Source: Trueperaceae bacterium (GTDB lineage: Bacteria; Deinococcota; Deinococci; Deinococcales; Trueperaceae). Taken from it: a stretch of 12,752 bases of DNA. Where the stretch lies: positions 1 to 12,752 of the forward strand of contig PXAU01000337.1 in the NCBI GenBank assembly GCA_003567075.1, written 5' to 3'. The translations under genes and the position numbers were made by a program. Each line of letters begins with the position of its first letter. Position 1 is the stretch's first letter. Below are positions 11,239-12,752 of the stretch, one piece after another. A model generated the notes under the pieces. It was not told the origin of the DNA. It saw nothing but the letters and a program-made list of their open reading frames with translations, and made no database searches.

Positions 11239-12717
11239 ATGACTACTGCCTTTCCTACCCAACCAGGCGCCGCAGGCGGCCTCGGAACCGCAGGTTCGCC
11301 GGCACGCCTGCCCACCATCATCCAAGGCGGCATGGGCGTCGCCGTCTCCAACTGGCGGCTGGCCCGCGCCGTTGCCGCCTACGGCCAACTCGGCGTCGTC
11401 TCCGGCACCGGCATCGACTCGGTCATGGTGCGCCGGCTCCAAGACGGCGACCTCGGGGGGCACCTGCGGCGGGCCTTCGAGCAGTTCCCGTTCCCTGACC
11501 TCGCCAAGGAGGCGCTGCGGCGCTACTTCCTGCCCGAGGGCCGGCCCGAGGGCAAAGCCTACGCCCGCCTGCCGCTGCCGAAGGTCGAAGGGAGCCACCT
11601 GCAACGCGGCTTCACGGTGCTGGCCAACTTCGCCGAGGTCTACCTGGCCAAGGAGGGGCACGAGGGCCAGGTCGGCATCAACCTGCTCACCAAGATCCAG
11701 CTACCCAACCTTGCCTCGCTCTACGGCGCCATGCTGGCCGGCGTCGACTACGTCCTCATGGGCGCCGGCATCCCGCGCGAGATCCCGCTCGCGCTCGACC
11801 GGCTGGCCCAGCACGCGTCCGCCCATCTGAAGGTCGACGTCGTCGGAGCCCGCCGCGACGCGCCGGTGACGCTGGATCTCGATCCCGCCGAGTTCGACGG
11901 CGCCGCCGTGGGGCCGTTGCAGCGGCCCGCCTTCTTACCGATCGTCTCGTCGCACTCGCTAGCGAGCATGCTGTCGAAGAAGGCCAGCGGTCCCATCCAG
12001 GGCTTCGTCGTCGAAGCCCCCACGGCCGGCGGGCACAACGCGCCCCCGCGCGGTGGCGGCAGCCTCGACGAGCATGGCCAACCGGTCTACGGTGAACGCG
12101 ACCTGGTCGACCTGGCGGTGATGCGCGACATCGGGCTGCCCTTCTGGCTGGCCGGCGGGGCCGGCTCGCCCGAGGGCCTGCGCGCCGCCCTGGCCGAGGG
12201 CGCCGCCGGCGTGCAGGTCGGAACCGCCTTCGCCTATTGCGAGGAGTCCGGGCTCACCGACGAGATCAGGCGTGCCGCCATCGCCCAGACGCTGGCTGGC
12301 GGCGGCACGGTGCACACCGACCCGCGCGCCTCGCCCACCGGCTACCCCTTCAAGGTGGTCGCCCTCGCCGGCAGCCACTCCGACGCCGAGATCTACCAGC
12401 AGCGCACCCGCGTGTGCGACCTCGGCTACCTGCGCGAGGTGTACCAGAAGCCGTCGGGCGATCTCGGCTACCGCTGCTCCTCGGAGCCGATCGACGATTA
12501 TGTCGCCAAGGGCGGCGACGTCGCCGAGACCGAGGGCCGCAAGTGCCTGTGCAACGCCTTGATGGCCAACGTCGGCCTGCCCCAGACGCAGCGCGGCGGC
12601 GAGGTGGAGCTGCCGCTCGTGACCAGCGGCGACGACATGAAGGTGATCACGCGCCTGGTGCGCCCGGGCCGCGACGGCTACACCGCCGCGGACGTGATCG
12701 ACTACCTGCTCGCTTGA
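11239..12717 (+). CDS. Nitronate monooxygenase-like FMN protein with C-terminal four-cysteine region
   Basis: The 492-residue protein belongs to the NMO/2-nitropropane dioxygenase TIM-barrel superfamily, which uses FMN to oxidise alkyl nitronates or related compounds; PfaD-like enoyl reductases share the fold. Landmarks: LPTIIQGGMGVAVSNWRLAR (24-43), an FMN-site first strand; FVVEAPTAGGHNAPP (256-270), with His266 at the catalytic-His position; PFWLAGGAGSPEGLRAAL (301-318) and GAAGVQVGTAFAYCEESGL (321-339), the phosphate-binding loops. At about 490 residues it is longer than classical NMOs (320-380). The extra C-terminal part has Cys393, Cys413, Cys436 and Cys438 in a CDLGYL, GYRCSSEP, GRKCLCNAL arrangement, which could bind a metal or Fe-S centre. 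The ATG at 11239 is preceded by GAGGGA; the in-frame start at 11164 lies upstream of the likely promoter and is rejected. Substrate is uncertain; the nitronate label is from family only. Confidence 0.85.
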   Translation: MTTAFPTQPGAAGGLGTAGSPARLPTIIQGGMGVAVSNWRLARAVAAYGQLGVVSGTGIDSVMVRRLQDGDLGGHLRRAFEQFPFPDLAKEALRRYFLPEGRPEGKAYARLPLPKVEGSHLQRGFTVLANFAEVYLAKEGHEGQVGINLLTKIQLPNLASLYGAMLAGVDYVLMGAGIPREIPLALDRLAQHASAHLKVDVVGARRDAPVTLDLDPAEFDGAAVGPLQRPAFLPIVSSHSLASMLSKKASGPIQGFVVEAPTAGGHNAPPRGGGSLDEHGQPVYGERDLVDLAVMRDIGLPFWLAGGAGSPEGLRAALAEGAAGVQVGTAFAYCEESGLTDEIRRAAIAQTLAGGGTVHTDPRASPTGYPFKVVALAGSHSDAEIYQQRTRVCDLGYLREVYQKPSGDLGYRCSSEPIDDYVAKGGDVAETEGRKCLCNALMANVGLPQTQRGGEVELPLVTSGDDMKVITRLVRPGRDGYTAADVIDYLLA

Positions 12718-12752
12718 CCACGGACAACGGGCCGACGCGAGCGAGGTGGTAG

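Noticed and set aside
11087..11242. Possible 51-codon GTG-started gene just after the -10-like TATCCT at 11073
   Set aside because: The translation is Arg/Pro-rich with no conserved feature and the frame ends inside the next gene's start codon; not enough support.

Overview
The window is GC-rich chromosomal DNA, roughly 70% GC by eye. Codons end mostly in G or C, genes are densely packed with 4-bp stop/start overlaps (ATGA, GTGA), and promoter -10 elements look like TAnnCT/TAnnGT. The TetR-ABC remnant, the paired MutS-like ATPases and the apparent leaderless genes suggest a high-GC actinobacterium, perhaps a deep-branching lineage. This placement is an inference and no ribosomal marker is present. 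I see no rRNA, tRNA, insertion sequence, phage gene or CRISPR array.

Layout. Positions 1-56 (minus) hold the first codons of a Gfo/Idh/MocA-like Rossmann oxidoreductase, divergent from a short transaldolase/fructose-6-phosphate-aldolase-like gene (260-934, plus). A CapA-family metallophosphatase-fold protein follows on the minus strand (992-2083). Divergent from it is a small DUF2934 protein with a lysine-rich, histone-H1-like tail built on a 12-bp tandem repeat (2355-2735). Positions 2746-3303 (minus) hold the wreck of a TetR regulator and ABC ATPase operon. Both genes keep recognisable ends but have lost their middles. A near-perfect TetR-type operator palindrome survives at 3291-3320.

On the plus strand come a 91-residue acidic unknown (3469-3744) and a small lipoprotein (3842-4249). 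They are followed by two translationally coupled MutS-like ATPases (about 4333-5907 and 5904-7493). These have MutS-type P-loops but an Asn in place of the Walker B Asp. Only the second copy keeps the Thr-His of the MutS ATPase core. Next is an SLC13-type transporter with two RCK_C domains (7525-9291), probably leaderless. A patatin-like lipase (9490-10497) is coupled by an ATGA overlap to a GbsR/MarR-type regulator (10494-10982). The window ends with a nitronate-monooxygenase-like flavoprotein carrying a four-cysteine C-terminal region (11239-12717).

How they relate. Clear co-translated units are the MutS-like pair (possibly including the lipoprotein) and the patatin-GbsR pair; the TetR-ABC remnant was once another. 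The remaining genes look like independent housekeeping or accessory genes with their own promoters. The observations most worth checking are the asymmetric MutS-like pair, the twin internal deletions of the TetR-ABC operon with its surviving operator, and the DUF2934 to H1-like tail fusion.
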